Part shown: one piece after another, positions 23,573-34,712 of the stretch
Layout of the letters: every line of letters begins with the position of its first letter
Numbering within the stretch: position 1 is the stretch's first letter
Assembly (NCBI GenBank): GCA_032622095.1
Contig: CP136065.1
Location: 216,424,151-216,488,150 of the forward strand
Length of the DNA: 64,000 bases
Source: Siphonodentalium dalli
Lineage: Eukaryota > Mollusca > Scaphopoda > Gadilida > Siphonodentaliidae
Reading direction: 5' to 3'
Program-made: the position numbers and the translations under genes
The notes under the pieces: model-generated
Seen by the model: only the letters and a program-made list of their open reading frames with translations
What the model was told of the DNA's origin: nothing
The model's database searches: none

Positions 23573-23965
23573 ATTATGCAGTCAGTCTATCCGTCCGCCT
23601 GGTGCCTCTCCGTCTATCCGCTCGTTAACGTTTTTGGTTTTCGATCGATAACTCCAGTTTGGATAATTTCATCTGAACCAAAGTTGGTATGTGTATTTCG
23701 CAGCTAAAGATACAGGCCAAGTTCGAATATGGGTTCCGTCCAAATATTTTTACATGAGTTACGGCCCTTTTCGACTTAGAATTGGACCGATTTAATTTTA
23801 CATTTCGTTTCCGATCGGTAACTATACTGCTTGGATTATTGGATTTGAACCAAAGCTGGTATGTGTGTTTCCCAGCTAAAACTGCAGGCCATGTTCGAAT
23901 ATGGGTTCTGTCCAATTATTTTCAAATGAGTTACGGCCATTTGTCGACTTGGAATTTGACCGCAT
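23573..23965. repeat. Dispersed tandem repeat, ~186-bp unit, about 2 copies
   Basis: Starts near a CCGTCCGCC/CCGTCTATCCG head. Two units share GATCG(A/G)TAACT, GAACCAAAG(T/C)TGGTATGTGT, CAGCTAAA and GTTCGAATATGGGTTC. A related run lies at 37830-38200 and a similar class at 53320-54100. Confidence 0.75.
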
Positions 23966-24211
23966 TTTGGCATTGGAATTAGGTATATCAGATATTCTTT
24001 GTAAGCTCAAATTATTATTGTATTTTGCGGTATTACAATTTGAAATGGCTGACGGGCGTATTTTGCCACGCCCTTGCGATGCTCTTGTTGAATTTTGAAC
24101 GAGTGCTCAAAATTCAAATGAGCTTTTATGACGAAAAAGCGCTTATGATTTCGCTGCGTACTATAACGGTAAATATCCAAGAAATTAGTATTTCGGCATG
24201 ATCGTAATGTT

Positions 24212-24919
24212 GGCTGTGGACACACGTACCGCAGTAGCGATGGCATAGTAGGTGTGATAATTTATTATGGTGGAGTTTGGTAACAATTGATCGTCATAAT
24301 TAATATGCCATAGCTAGCCATGTCGCCCGCTGTATATTCGCACAATGAGTCTTCCAAAGTTCGTTGTAATAGAATATTTTTCTTGTTTTGGTCCTTGTAT
24401 AGTTCGCTTTGTTGATTCCAGATACTTTCTTGCAGCTGCATTTCCTCCAACAGTTCAAACGGAGCTTCATTGGCCCACTTGATAATGTTAGCGAAATTAT
24501 GCGTAGAACTAAACGTCGCAAAATAAACACGCAATTTTGGAACTGTCTTAATACGCATGAAATTAACATAAGTAGATAAACATTCATTGAGATCCTATCA
24601 ATAAAACGTATACTACGTGCATGATATGTGAGGGAATGAGGGATTTCCAGTTTGCCACAGTCAAACACAATTATGGACGATCGATCGTGCCATTATATAT
24701 ATCGTAGAGAATAAATTGTAGCAAAACGTAATGAGTAGAGATCAACCTTGGTGAAACGCAATGGGTTAATTGATCCAGTCGACTCATTGTGCGGAAACTC
24801 AGCGGGCAACATGGCTAGCTATGGAACCGAATTATGACGACCAATTGTCACCAAACTCCACCATAATAAATTGCCACACCTACTATTCCATCGCTACTGT
24901 GGTACGTGTATCCGCAGCC
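24212..24919. mobile_element. Long-TIR element family 5, copy 2
   Basis: Terminal inverted repeats of ~88 bp (GGCTGTGGACACACGTACC outermost). Same orientation and organisation as 12277-12977. The minus-strand coding-like segment is more complete in this copy. Confidence 0.85.
24320..24535 (-). pseudogene. Protein-like segment inside element family 5
   Basis: The minus strand reads FATFSSTHNFANIIKWANEA, then ELLEEMQLQESIWNQQSELY and KDQNKKN, LQRTLEDSLCEYTAGDMA. The same residues occur in copy 1 (12400-12600, minus) with a few substitutions such as KWANEA to TWANEA and IWNQQ to IWNKQ. Copy 1 has a stop where copy 2 has Gln. The composition (Glu, Leu, Gln-rich, helical) looks like real protein sequence, not repeat noise. 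It may be a captured host fragment or a remnant of the element's own gene. No family is recognised and no full gene remains. Confidence 0.4.
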
Positions 24920-26000
24920 ATTGTGGATGTTTTGTCAGGCATGTTATATACCCGTGTTTTACGTAATAATATAATAATATAGCTTAGAGCCACGTTTCCA
25001 CAAAATTGTACCCATGAGCATTACAAGAAATGCATACATTTGAACTGCTACGTATACACATATACATAAATAATGTCTCAATTTCCAAACTATTTACATT
25101 TGCATTTAACTTTACATTTACTTTTTAAGTGTTTATAAACTCTTACAAATAGATGAGTCTTGAGTTCAGATTTAAATTCATCAAACGGTGCCACAAGAAT
25201 GGACTAGATATGGTATCAACTGCTTGAATGTAATATCAATATTCTAAAACACAACATGTATACAGCGCATGCATCTATATTTATCGGGATAGGAAATGCA
25301 TCTTGCATAGAATATATCTTAATTTTATAGCACATTTGCAACGCGATTTGGTTATATAGTCAAACGAACCTATGGTATAATAAATACCTGGTGGCAATTA
25401 ATATATATATAAAAGCGGATTTACGACATTCCCATGACGATATTTAAGTACGATGCATCCACTGATGCATCGGTAAAATTTGCAAAATTAGCAATTGCTT
25501 ACACCCACACCACTGTCGTTAACCCAGGCGACGAATCTGACAAGATGTGCCGGGGCACCTGATATGAACTCACCCATATCGCTATGGTACCGGTAGGGTA
25601 AAACAGTATGCTATTAAGAAAAAAGCAACGTTGTTTTTTCGAAATTTTCGAGATGTTTGGCTAACCCGAGCGATTTGAGAAAAAGCCAGTATCAACACAG
25701 GTCAACACATGGTATACATGTATGAAACATTCAAGGCCATATATATTTCTTAAATATATTAATAATATCTGTGATAATGTTTTCAAAATGACAATAATAA
25801 CCATCGTGATTATAGTCGGTTTGCAACAACCGACACATTCACTATTAATATATTTTACAATATATAATGTTTTTGTATGGCTTTTCCGCGATTCGTTTAG
25901 CTTAGCGCCAAAATGACACTTGAGAAGAAAAAAATAACGGTCACAATAATTTTTCCCTAACAGCATCAGAGCAGTTCAGCAGGACTCATCAACATCATAG
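24920..26000. other. No supported gene
   Basis: AT-rich. The right part (25610-25990) contains blocks such as AACAGTATGCTATTAAGAAAAA and CAGCATCA...CATCATAG that also occur around 61120 and 61980, suggesting another dispersed family with diffuse borders. Confidence 0.45.
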
Positions 26001-26004
26001 TAAA

Positions 26005-26452
26005 CAAGAAAACCATAGTCAGAAATGGTAACGCGCTCAAGATCATATATTATATACCAATGATTGTAATTATAGAATATAAAATATATTGGTTTCGCGA
26101 ATGACCAACTCAGAATTCCGTTAAAATAACAATAACAACCCGCACCTAATTAACGAACCGGCGGCCGACTCGGCCGTCTCCGACCACAACCATCAGTGGG
26201 TTGCAGAACGAAAAATACCTATAAAAGTTGAAATATAAGACTACAAATTATCTTTTAAATTTCTTTTATCGATAATTGACATAGCTTGTCACAAACCAAA
26301 AATCAACATTATATATAATTATTGGCATAATAATGTAAAGGACAATAAACGAAATTGAAATTCCCAACTACACCTTTTACCGGACTCGGCCTCCTGGTCG
26401 CGCAGTTAGACTTTTAAACCGGAAAAAAACCTATTATCTATAAATAAAATGC
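26005..26452 (-). repeat. Dispersed repeat family 7, copy 2
   Basis: Inverse match to 11033-11382, but without the SINE, so it shows the sequence before SINE insertion. It ends near CTATAAATAAAATGCCC. Confidence 0.75.
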
Positions 26453-28150
26453 CCATGGGACCACGGCTCTCAAGAAAATGCCGAACAGTATACACCCGGT
26501 GCGCGCGCTAATTAGCTGACCATGAGTCTAAATTGACGAGTCGACGTCTGGCCGTTGGATGAACAGTACCATGTACGATCGCTGTTAAACCGGAACAAAT
26601 ATATGTAACACCGGTTAGCACCGCCAACTAAGTGTGTTGTTAATGTAAACACAATAGAAATAGTGGGCTGTGCATTCGGTGGATGTGCGTCATTTCAGTT
26701 AGTACAGTGTAAACGCTCGTTATTATCCACAACTATACATGGGTATAACTCGGACATATCACGATTCTGAATTTACTGCCTTGAGTATATATAATCGGAT
26801 TACTTCAGTTAGATATAGCGTTCGATCGTAAACAAGGTAAATGTCACCATGCCGATTTAGTACACCATTTTTACAACCACTCGTTTGTCCTTTTTATAAT
26901 TTGTATGTCGAGCTGGAATAATGAGCACTGAGCATCGACATGGTTTTCTCCGACATAGTGTGCGTGACGGTTTTAAACCATAGCAAATCAAAGCGATTTA
27001 TGAATATTCTGTGACATGCGGCCATCGAAGCGCGACAGAATCAGTGCATCAGTCCTTATTTATAGCATATCGATCCGCAGAGAATGCATGGATGTCCACG
27101 TTAATGGATTAAAGGATAGGCCTGGTTGGAATGTCTTTTTGAATGTATACATATTAGCGCTATATGGTGTATGCAGCAGGAAATCATATTAGTGCATTGG
27201 AACACGCGAAAACAAATTCATTTACATTTCACCACAAATGCCCGTGTTGTTTCAATATATGAATGGGGACGATAAATTCATATTTCTTATGAAAATAGAA
27301 AACCAAAATGTTTTTTTGTGTTGAATAGTTTATTTGAAAAGTCAACATCGAAGTTGCAACATGCTACAACGTATATACATATATATATATACAGAACACA
27401 TAATACATAACATGTATGTACATCAATAAATTCTTCCATCATATTGTATGGTATTATATATAATAATGACAAAACAATATTAATACATAACATGTACGGT
27501 ATGTACATCATTAAATTCTTCCATCATATTGTATGGTATTAATACTAAAGGCAAATAAAGCTAATATATTCAGGAATATGTTTTTTGAATGGTATATAAG
27601 TCATATAATATTTATTTTATATATAGTATAATATAATACTAGCGTCATGGTAAGTTTTTAAACGCCAATTTTAAGAAAATGCTCATTCTTTTAAATATAC
27701 TAATATTTAGCAGTGACAACAATCTGTAGAATTTATTTTTGTTAGGATTTTCCCAGTAATACTTCGGGATACATATTTCTCGCACGTCGTTAAGTTCTGT
27801 ACACAAAATAACAAAATGGTATGTTTGCACTATATACATTCTGCAATTGTAAAACATAATAGAGGGCATGAATAGAGGGCACAAAACATTTACTTGTATT
27901 AATTACTATATGTCTACCAATTTAATTTTGTAATATTATGTGTATATTGGTGTTGCTTGTACGTTATGTATTGCATCTGCCTCTGGTCACAGTCTGGTGC
28001 GTTTAAAATGTCAATAAATTATATTTATCTTTGTCAAAGTGCAATATATGCCAAACCGATTTAGCTATAGGAATATCATATACATGTGTATACTGGGTAT
28101 TAGATTTAACACTTCCATGACTGGAGCTTCCTGAAATTTTGCGTAAATCA
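26453..28150. other. No supported gene; ~70-bp tandem duplication
   Basis: 27405-27543 holds two copies of a segment with ATACATAACATGTA...TTCTTCCATCATATTGTATGG. A TATATAATC box at ~26786 followed by AACAAGGTAAAT (~26833) could be a promoter with a splice donor, but no coding exon is attached. Confidence 0.45.
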
Positions 28151-28154
28151 TGTG

Positions 28155-28188
28155 CCAATGTATTCTCTAATATAAGAGAATACATTGG
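28155..28188. repeat. Solo hairpin related to MITE family 1 inserts
   Basis: CCAATGTATTCTCT and AAGAGAATACATTGG form a 14-15-bp stem around a tiny loop. It is a shorter relative of the CCAATGCATTCTCTTATATA hairpins found twice in each full MITE family 1 copy. Confidence 0.75.
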
Positions 28189-28224
28189 CCTAACAATAGT
28201 TACCTTGACCTTGCAAGCCAGTGC

Positions 28225-28362
28225 ATTCTATTATATGTCTCAGTTTGTTAGCTCGTATATAACTGAGCATTCTATTATATCTGTCAGTTTGTTAGCTCGT
28301 ATAAAACTGAGCATTCTGATTCTGTTATATCTCTCAGTTTGTTGGCTGGTATATAACTGATT
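28225..28362. repeat. ~44-bp tandem repeat, 3 copies
   Basis: The unit has GCATTCTATTATATCTGTC and AGTTTGTTAGCTCGTATA, ending ACTGA. Confidence 0.85.
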
Positions 28363-28499
28363 AGAGGAAAATGTTGAAATTTTGGGTGTATTGTTTAGTT
28401 GTTTCCATAATTTAGCTTCAAAATGCGTACACAACTATCCTGAGTTTGGCGCATGCGCTCACCCACGGAACATGATAACCTAATAGTTTCCAGTTTCCA

Positions 28500-29635
28500 G
28501 TTACCAGTATATGACCCATGTATTAAACAATGTATATCAACGATGTACTATGTTAATACATATTTTCAGTTACATGACCCATGTTCTAAAACAAACTTTA
28601 TGAACGGCGTAACGGTAATTCATAACTTTTAAGTTAAAGGACCCACATACGAAAACACAGTTTATCAAAATTGTATTGGTAATAAATACATTTTCAGTTA
28701 TATGACTGTATTAACCCTTTACCCAACAAACCGGCCAAAAACGGCCAAATAAAGCTGCAACAGCCTAAATTATCTTGGGTCTGTCTCAATAAAACCATAC
28801 AAATATGGATATCATTGGAACCGGCTCATTGACCACATTGTGATGGTTACAGTTATGCCCTGTGCCAATGCATTCTCTTATATATGCGAGTCGACCATAG
28901 GTCGCCTCGCATATATAAGAGAATGCATTGGCCTAAAAAAATCTTTTTTTAACACTTTTTACCATTTTTTCTTACATTCTTTAACAATTTTATAATTTTT
29001 AATGTGTTAAGCCAATGCATTCTCTTATATATGCGAGGCGACCTATGGTCGACTCGCATATATAAGAGAATGCATTGGCACAGGGCCGTTCTGTTGGGTA
29101 AAGGGTTAAAACACAGTTTATCAAAATTGTAATGGTAATACATACATTTTCAGTTACAGGACTGTATTAAAACACAGTTTATCAAAATTGTATTGGTAAT
29201 ACATACATTTTCAGTTACAGGACTGTATTAAAACACAGTTTATCAAAATTGTATTGGTAATACATACATTTTCAGTTACAGGACTGTATTAAAACACAGT
29301 TTATCAAAATTGTATTGGTAATACATACATTTTCAGTTATATGACTCTATTAAAACACAGTTTATCAAAATTGTAATGGTAATACATACATTTTCAGTTA
29401 CAGGACTGTATTAAAACACAGTTTATCAAAATTGTATTGGTAATACATACATTTTCAGTTACAGGACTGTATTAAAACACAGTTTATCAAAATTGTAATG
29501 GTAATACATACATTTTCGGTTACATGACTATTAAAACACAGTTTATCAAAATTGTAATGGTAATACATACATTTTTAGTTGCAAGACTGTATCAAAGCAG
29601 TTTATCAATACTGCATGCATAGTGGCTTTATTTTG
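28500..29635. repeat. 61-bp satellite array, interrupted by a MITE
   Basis: The unit contains AAAACACAGTTTATCAAAAT, TGTATTGGTAATACATAC and ATTTTCAGTTACAGGACTG. The period is exactly 61 bp (ACACAG at 29111, 29172, 29233). The left part is more diverged. The array is split by the TTAA MITE at 28715-29105, and its regular unit provides the empty target site. Confidence 0.95.
28715..29105 (+). mobile_element. TTAA-target MITE family 1, copy b
   Basis: CCCTTTACCCAACA at the left, GGGTAAAGGG at the right, TTAA at 28711-28714 and 29106-29109. The surrounding satellite unit reads GACTGTATTAAAACACAG, so removing the element plus one TTAA restores it exactly. Two hairpins (CCAATGCATTCTCTTATATA arms) are reverse complements of each other. 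No coding capacity. Confidence 0.95.
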
Positions 29636-29885
29636 AACGACACATTTTACGCCCATATAGAGCGTATTTCCATCAAATATATATAAGCTCTATGTGGGCC
29701 TAAAACGCGACATTCAAAATAAGCCCATATTGTGCTTATTTTCACGAGAACATGCCACAAAATAAGAATCCGGGCTTATTTTGAATGTCGCATTTAGGTC
29801 CATATAGAGCTTATTTGAAGGTAAATGCGCTCTATATGGGCGTAAAATGTGTCATTCAAAATAAGCCCGTATATACGAAATAAGC
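29636..29885. repeat. Nested palindromes with CCATATAGAGC motifs
   Basis: ACACATTTTACGCCCATATA pairs with TATATGGGCGTAAAATGTG, and an inner pair GACATTCAAAATAAGCCC / GGGCTTATTTTGAATGTC folds within it. Looks like a foldback MITE; related blocks occur near 17230. Confidence 0.75.
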
Positions 29886-31454
29886 TAATTTAATCTACTT
29901 TTTTGTTATCGACACAACTTACACGATGAACGCTCTTTATATGGTGTGTTCACTGCGGCCCGCGCCATTCAACGTAATAACGGGTATAAGTTCTATATGA
30001 GCTCTCATGAGTTATTTCACGTCACCCGTTCAATCAAGTGATTATTCTGTTTATTATATTCCACTATAAGCATCTGATTTACCAGAAATCCGAGTAATAC
30101 CCATGACGCATACATTTCGATAGCGCGTCGGCCTATATGAATACATATAACGCGCTAATTAAAGTGACACAATTCACTGGTAGATAGATATGTTTAAATT
30201 ATCGTTTGTAATCACTCGAGAAATCAAGGTAAATCACACATAGGAATGTAATAAATACATTAACACTACATGCAGCGGCGGCCATGAAAACAGGGATTTC
30301 ATTACCTTCGACAAATGCTCAATTTTCATTAGGGAAAAGTTCGCTTCTAAAAGTGCGTTCCTTTCCCCCTCAACGCTTCCTATGCCAATGTACATATGTG
30401 CTGAGAGGGTACTGGCTCTGAGTTAACCTTGCTATATCTTTCGTCATGTAGCGTTTAAAGCTGACTGGAACTCATGACGTGACAGATAATTGGTGTTGAG
30501 ACAGATGCCTTCGTGATGGGCTGCGGTTCATCAACAACTACCTGTAAGTACCGATAGTTTAAACGAGATACAACATCTATAGTTTAAATAATACTGGTAT
30601 ATATGGAATTAATATACGCTGACATAGTATTACGTACCCCTCTCATTGACATAAATTAATTTCTCACATCCCACGCAATAGTGAGATGAACGCTCTTTAT
30701 TTTAACCATATCAGGAAACAATTAACAATGGACGCTCTTTATGGTTACATTTTGCAGAGAGGTCGTCGCCTTTCAGTTGAACGCAGGGGTGTGTTCATCC
30801 ACACCAGACAGGAAGACCAAAATCAACTGCAGATCATGAGTTCAATAGTTGAAATTGAAAATATATGTACAATGGGAATAGAAATTAATAGAAATTTTGC
30901 ACAGTTTCGTGATAAACTTCACAAACGACTTCTATATGTTGAATATATTCACAGTTGTGGGAAATTATCACCAAAAATCTATCGATAAATATAAGGGGCC
31001 AAATTCACATTTAATAATTGGCCCAGTGTATCTTTCATTTGCAGAATAAGGTCCACAGAGGGTGACGCTATACCGCACAGCTCATTCTGTTTTGACCTCA
31101 TCTTCTGTGGAAAGTTGCTTTGACAAATTTCATACACATGTATTCTATTTCTTTTTAGTTTACTTTATCTATACCCCCAAATTGGCAGATACGACATTGC
31201 ATAATCGAGGTTCCCAATGGGTGTACAGCACAATATTCATTTGGGAACTTCAATCTGAGTCTATGTCTCCCATAGCATGTGAGACCATGCAGAATGCGTT
31301 CCTTAGAGGGTGAATTTGTTAATGTTAGCACGCTGTGCGGGATAGCGTCACAAAAATTCACACTCTGGGGACCTCATTCTGAAAATGACAGGCACACTAA
31401 ACTCAGGGTTGCACTGGACGTCCTTGTGGCATCGTTCTGCAATATCACCTAGAT
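29886..31454. other. No supported gene; AATAAAGAGCG motifs; small inverted repeat
   Basis: Complements of AATAAAGAGCGTT at about 29930, 30687 and 30732. GTGACGCTATACCGCACAGC (~31063) and GCTGTGCGGGATAGCGTCAC (~31333) bracket a ~290-bp stretch as an inverted repeat. The 100-codon frame at 30686 has no recognised domain. CTACCTGTAAGTACC at ~30538 resembles a splice donor but lacks a convincing exon. Confidence 0.5.
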
Positions 31455-31962
31455 CATGCCATGAATCTCTACTCTGGCTAACGCCCGTAGAGATCATATT
31501 CCACCAGTACAAAACCTTTGAACTTTTTGAAGTTTTGACAGGGAACCTTATAAAGTCGAAAAAATAACAGGGAATATGTTTCTTAGTTATTATCTGTTCC
31601 TTAATAATGCACTTTACTGTAGGTGAAGGTCCCAACTCGAAATTTCATGATTAAAGCGAATTTTTTTTAGAGATTTTGCTTTGCGTTACTGACAATTATA
31701 GCATTTCTCCTGGGTAAATAATTCAATGTTTATTGCGATATCGCCTCACAAAGGTCACAGAAAAACATGCAATTTCGAGTGGGACATTCACCCATTGTGA
31801 AGTACATTATTAAGGAACAGATAATAGCTGAGAAATATATTCCCCCGCGTTATTGTTCCGACATTATAAGGTTCCCTGTCAAAACTTCAAAAAGTTCCAA
31901 GGTTTTGTACTAGTGGAATATGATCTCTACGGGCGTTAGACAGAGTAGAGATTCATGGCATC
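31455..31962. repeat. Inverted repeat with ~190-bp arms
   Basis: ATGAATCTCTACTCTGGC...TTTTTGAAGTTTTGACAGGG (from 31455) recurs inverted at 31768-31962 with roughly 90% agreement and a ~120-bp loop. Probably a foldback MITE; no target duplication found. Confidence 0.85.
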
Positions 31963-32323
31963 GTTCTGTAATCTCACGCCACCCAATGACGACTCTGGTA
32001 TTTGAAAGTAGAACATTCCATGTTCTATCTATATCACATAAAAGTTACTAAACTTCTAAGCACAGGCATTGTTGAACCGTTTATGTTTTTGAAATTCCAG
32101 ATTATTATAACTCCCCATCCCAAACGGATGTGTATAATTTGAACCCCCAAATGATGTCTGCGTAATTTGGAAGGATGGATAACGGTACGTCCATACACTA
32201 GCAAGTTTGCATGACATTTCTTATAGAAAATATCATGGTAGCAGAATATGAACGGCAACACGCATATAAATTGCATATTTACCAAAGCTAACGCCACGAG
32301 TGTTACGCCGAGTTATGTAGTAA

Positions 32324-32715
32324 CCCTTTACCCAACAGAAGGGCCCTGTGCCAATGCATTCTCTTATATATGCGAGTCGACCATAGGTCGCCTCGCATAT
32401 ATAAGAGAATGCATTGGCTTAACACATTAATAATTATAAAATTGTTAAAGAATGTAATAAAAAATGGTAAAAAGTGTTTAAAAAAGATTATTTTTAGGCC
32501 AATGCATTCTCTTATATATGCGAGGCGACCTATGGTCGACTCGCATATATAAGAGAATGCATTGGCACAGGGCATAACTGTAACTATCACAATGTGGTCA
32601 AGGAGCCGGTTCCAATGATATCCATATGTGTATGGTTCTATTGAGACAGGCCGAAGATATTTTAGGCTGTTGAAGCTTTATTTGGCCGGTTTTGGCCGGT
32701 TTGTTGGGTAAAGGG
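32324..32715 (-). mobile_element. TTAA-target MITE family 1, copy c (nested)
   Basis: CCCTTTACCC...GGGTAAAGGG, inverted relative to copy b. The right flank is TTAA and the left GTAA, an imperfect duplication. The intact right arm of the host TIR element reads (inverted) GTAGTAACTGACGAG, showing the pre-insertion site. Contains both hairpins. Confidence 0.9.
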
Positions 32716-32852
32716 TTAACTGACGAGTTTTATGGTAGCTCACGAGTTTTGTAGTAAAATCGACGAGTTATGTAGTAATTTGGGTTACGAGTTTTGTAGT
32801 AAAATATCGACGAGTTTTGTAGTAAAAAACAAGCTAACGAGTTTTGTAGTAA

Positions 32853-33156
32853 TATAATTATTCGGATTCTTCGCCCGTGTGGATACATTTAAGCCCAGAA
32901 TTTGTATGGGTCCCAAGTATCATGGTTATAAATAGCACTGAAAAGTATGAATTTCTCAAATACATCACGCCGTTGACAATTTTATTTACTGGATTCGTAG
33001 AGGCAGCAGTTCCTTTGAACTTCAAAACTTCATGCGCAATCGACATTTCTGATTTCCCTTTCGACAATCAGCAGTGTTCAATTTTCTTTTCTCCGACGCC
33101 TGTGGGAAGGATAGTATTGCAGGTGACAACACATCACTCGACACATTGCATTTACT
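32853..33156 (+). pseudogene. Cys-loop (nicotinic-type) receptor extracellular-domain fragment
   Basis: The frame opens after a stop at 32850 and runs about 100 codons. Clear family hallmarks: the loop-A-like WVPSIMVINS (usual pattern W-x-P-D-x-x-L-x-N) and the defining Cys-loop CAIDISDFPFDNQQC, with exactly 13 residues between cysteines and the invariant FPFD (Cys codons at 33033 and 33075). Pentameric ligand-gated channels carry this in the membrane-distal extracellular domain. The fragment lacks a start, the N-terminal helix, loops B/C and all four membrane helices, so it cannot make a channel. It ends near TTGCAG/GTGACA, which looks like an exon-donor junction, suggesting capture of a genomic exon. 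The position between TIRs supports gene-fragment capture; a decayed local paralogue is the alternative. Confidence 0.85.
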
Positions 33157-33422
33157 AAATAAGATTTCATTAAACGTGCATTTGAAACTACTAAAAATTG
33201 TTGCTACAAAACTCGACGAGTATTATATTACAAAACTCGTTAGCTTTTTTTTTACGACAAAACTCGTCGATATTTTACTACAAAACTCGTAACCTGAAAT
33301 TACTACATAACTCGTCGATATTACTACAAAACTCGTGAGCTACCACAAAACTCGTCGATTGTTACTATATAACTCGTGAGCTACCAAAAAACTCGTCAGT
33401 TACTACATAACTCGGCGTAACA

Positions 33423-34161
33423 ATACATGTAACGGTGTCACGGTCACATTGCATTAAAATACCTGTATGATTGATTCTTACCACAATTGCATGCTATTTA
33501 CATGAAAATTTAGACGGCTTCGCTTCCAGTGGAACTATATAGTTTTTACTTCTCACTGTAGTTAGCTCTGGTGTTTCTGGTACATGGCTTTATATTCTCT
33601 GGAAAAAAAAATTCAAAAGCGACATCAATTTTCGGCATGTTTTCATTTCTTTACGCATGCGTTCTTTGTTTTACATAATCAGGTATATCCTAACACGGTA
33701 CAATCTTTTAATAGCTATGACTTGAGTAAGTTTTTTGTGGAATACAAATTCCGCCTAAAACTATTTGACGACCTATGAGTCTTTGAACCGCCATGTGGCT
33801 TTCAAGCTAGACCCGAGGTGGCTCGAAGCCTAAATAAACTTGTCCTCGGTTTTTGTTGCATCCAGGTTCCGGGGGTTAAACATTGGTCGTTAACTACCTG
33901 TATTCGGACTTTATATGACACGGAAAGAGTTCTTCACTTCATAGAATTTAGAAAAATCAGGTCCCGACTTTCCTTCAACAGCGAACAATACAGATCGTTC
34001 CTTGTTAGAATATTCCTGGTATGTCACCGTCGTCCTCCTTCTCCTCGTCTCGTTGTCGTCGTCCAACAACTGAAACAACAAGTGAAACAACAACAAAAAC
34101 AATACTGCGTCAGTCTGATGAAATTTCGGACTAGGTAGACAAGTCATTTGTTCCAATTTCG
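33423..34161. other. No firmly supported gene
   Basis: A frame around 33866-34135 follows an AG acceptor (TTGTTGCATCCAG), with Arg/Pro- then Gln/Lys-rich residues. Overlapping alternatives give Ser/Thr-rich text from the same CAACAA-type run, so I do not call it coding. Confidence 0.4.
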
Positions 34162-34712
34162 GCCATGTATGGCATTAGCCCTCTTGTTAAGCCATGTATG
34201 GGATTAGCCCTCTTGTAAAGCCATGTATGGTATTAGCCCTCTTGTAAAGCCATGTATGGCATTAGCCCTCCTGTAAAACCAAGTATGGGATTAGCCCTCT
34301 TGTAAAGCCATGTATGGTATTAGCCCTCTTGTAAAGCCATGTATGAGATTAGCCCTCTTGTAAAGCAACGTATGGGATTAGCCCTCTTGTAAAACCATGG
34401 ATGGGATTAGCCCTCTTGTAAAGCCATGTATGGCATTAGCCCTCTTGTAAAGCCACGTATGGGATTAGCCCTCTTGTAAAGCCATGTATGGTATTAGCCC
34501 TCTTGTAAAGCCATGTATGAGATTAGCCCTCTTGTAAAGCAACGTATGGGATTAGCCCTCTTGTAAAACCATGGATGGGATTAGCCCTCTTGTAAAGCCA
34601 TGTATGGCATTAGCCCTCTTGTAAAGCCACGTATGGGATTAGCCCTCTTGTAAAGCCATGTATGGGATTAGCCCTCTTGAAAAGCCATGTATGAGATTAT
34701 CCCTCTTGTGTG
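34162..34712. repeat. 29-bp minisatellite, 19 copies, with 174-bp higher-order unit
   Basis: The unit is GCCATGTATGG(N)ATTAGCCC plus TCTTGTAAA. Variant order shows that units 6-11 are repeated identically as units 12-17, i.e. a six-unit (174-bp) block was duplicated in tandem. There are no spacers, so it is not a CRISPR-like array. Confidence 0.96.

Larger units (their letters stand above)
32301..33422. mobile_element. TIR element with internal subrepeats carrying a receptor gene fragment
   Basis: The ends are TGTTACGCCGAGTTATGTAG and its complement. Each arm then continues through a ladder of ACGAGTTTTGTAGTAA subrepeats (left 32716-32850, right 33190-33421); the right arm has one or two more rungs. 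Between the arms lies a Cys-loop receptor segment. The left arm is interrupted by MITE family 1 copy c, so it is older than that insertion. No clear target duplication and no transposase. Confidence 0.85.

Noticed and set aside
30487-30541. Possible exon ending CTACCT/GTAAGTACC
   Set aside because: The donor is good, but no convincing acceptor or polypyrimidine tract precedes the short open frame.
33818-34156. Overlapping frames on both strands before the minisatellite
   Set aside because: Several frames are open at once because of a CAA/GTC-rich run; none shows a domain.
34162-34712. Regular 29-bp repeats suggesting a CRISPR array
   Set aside because: Units are contiguous with no spacers, and the context is eukaryotic.
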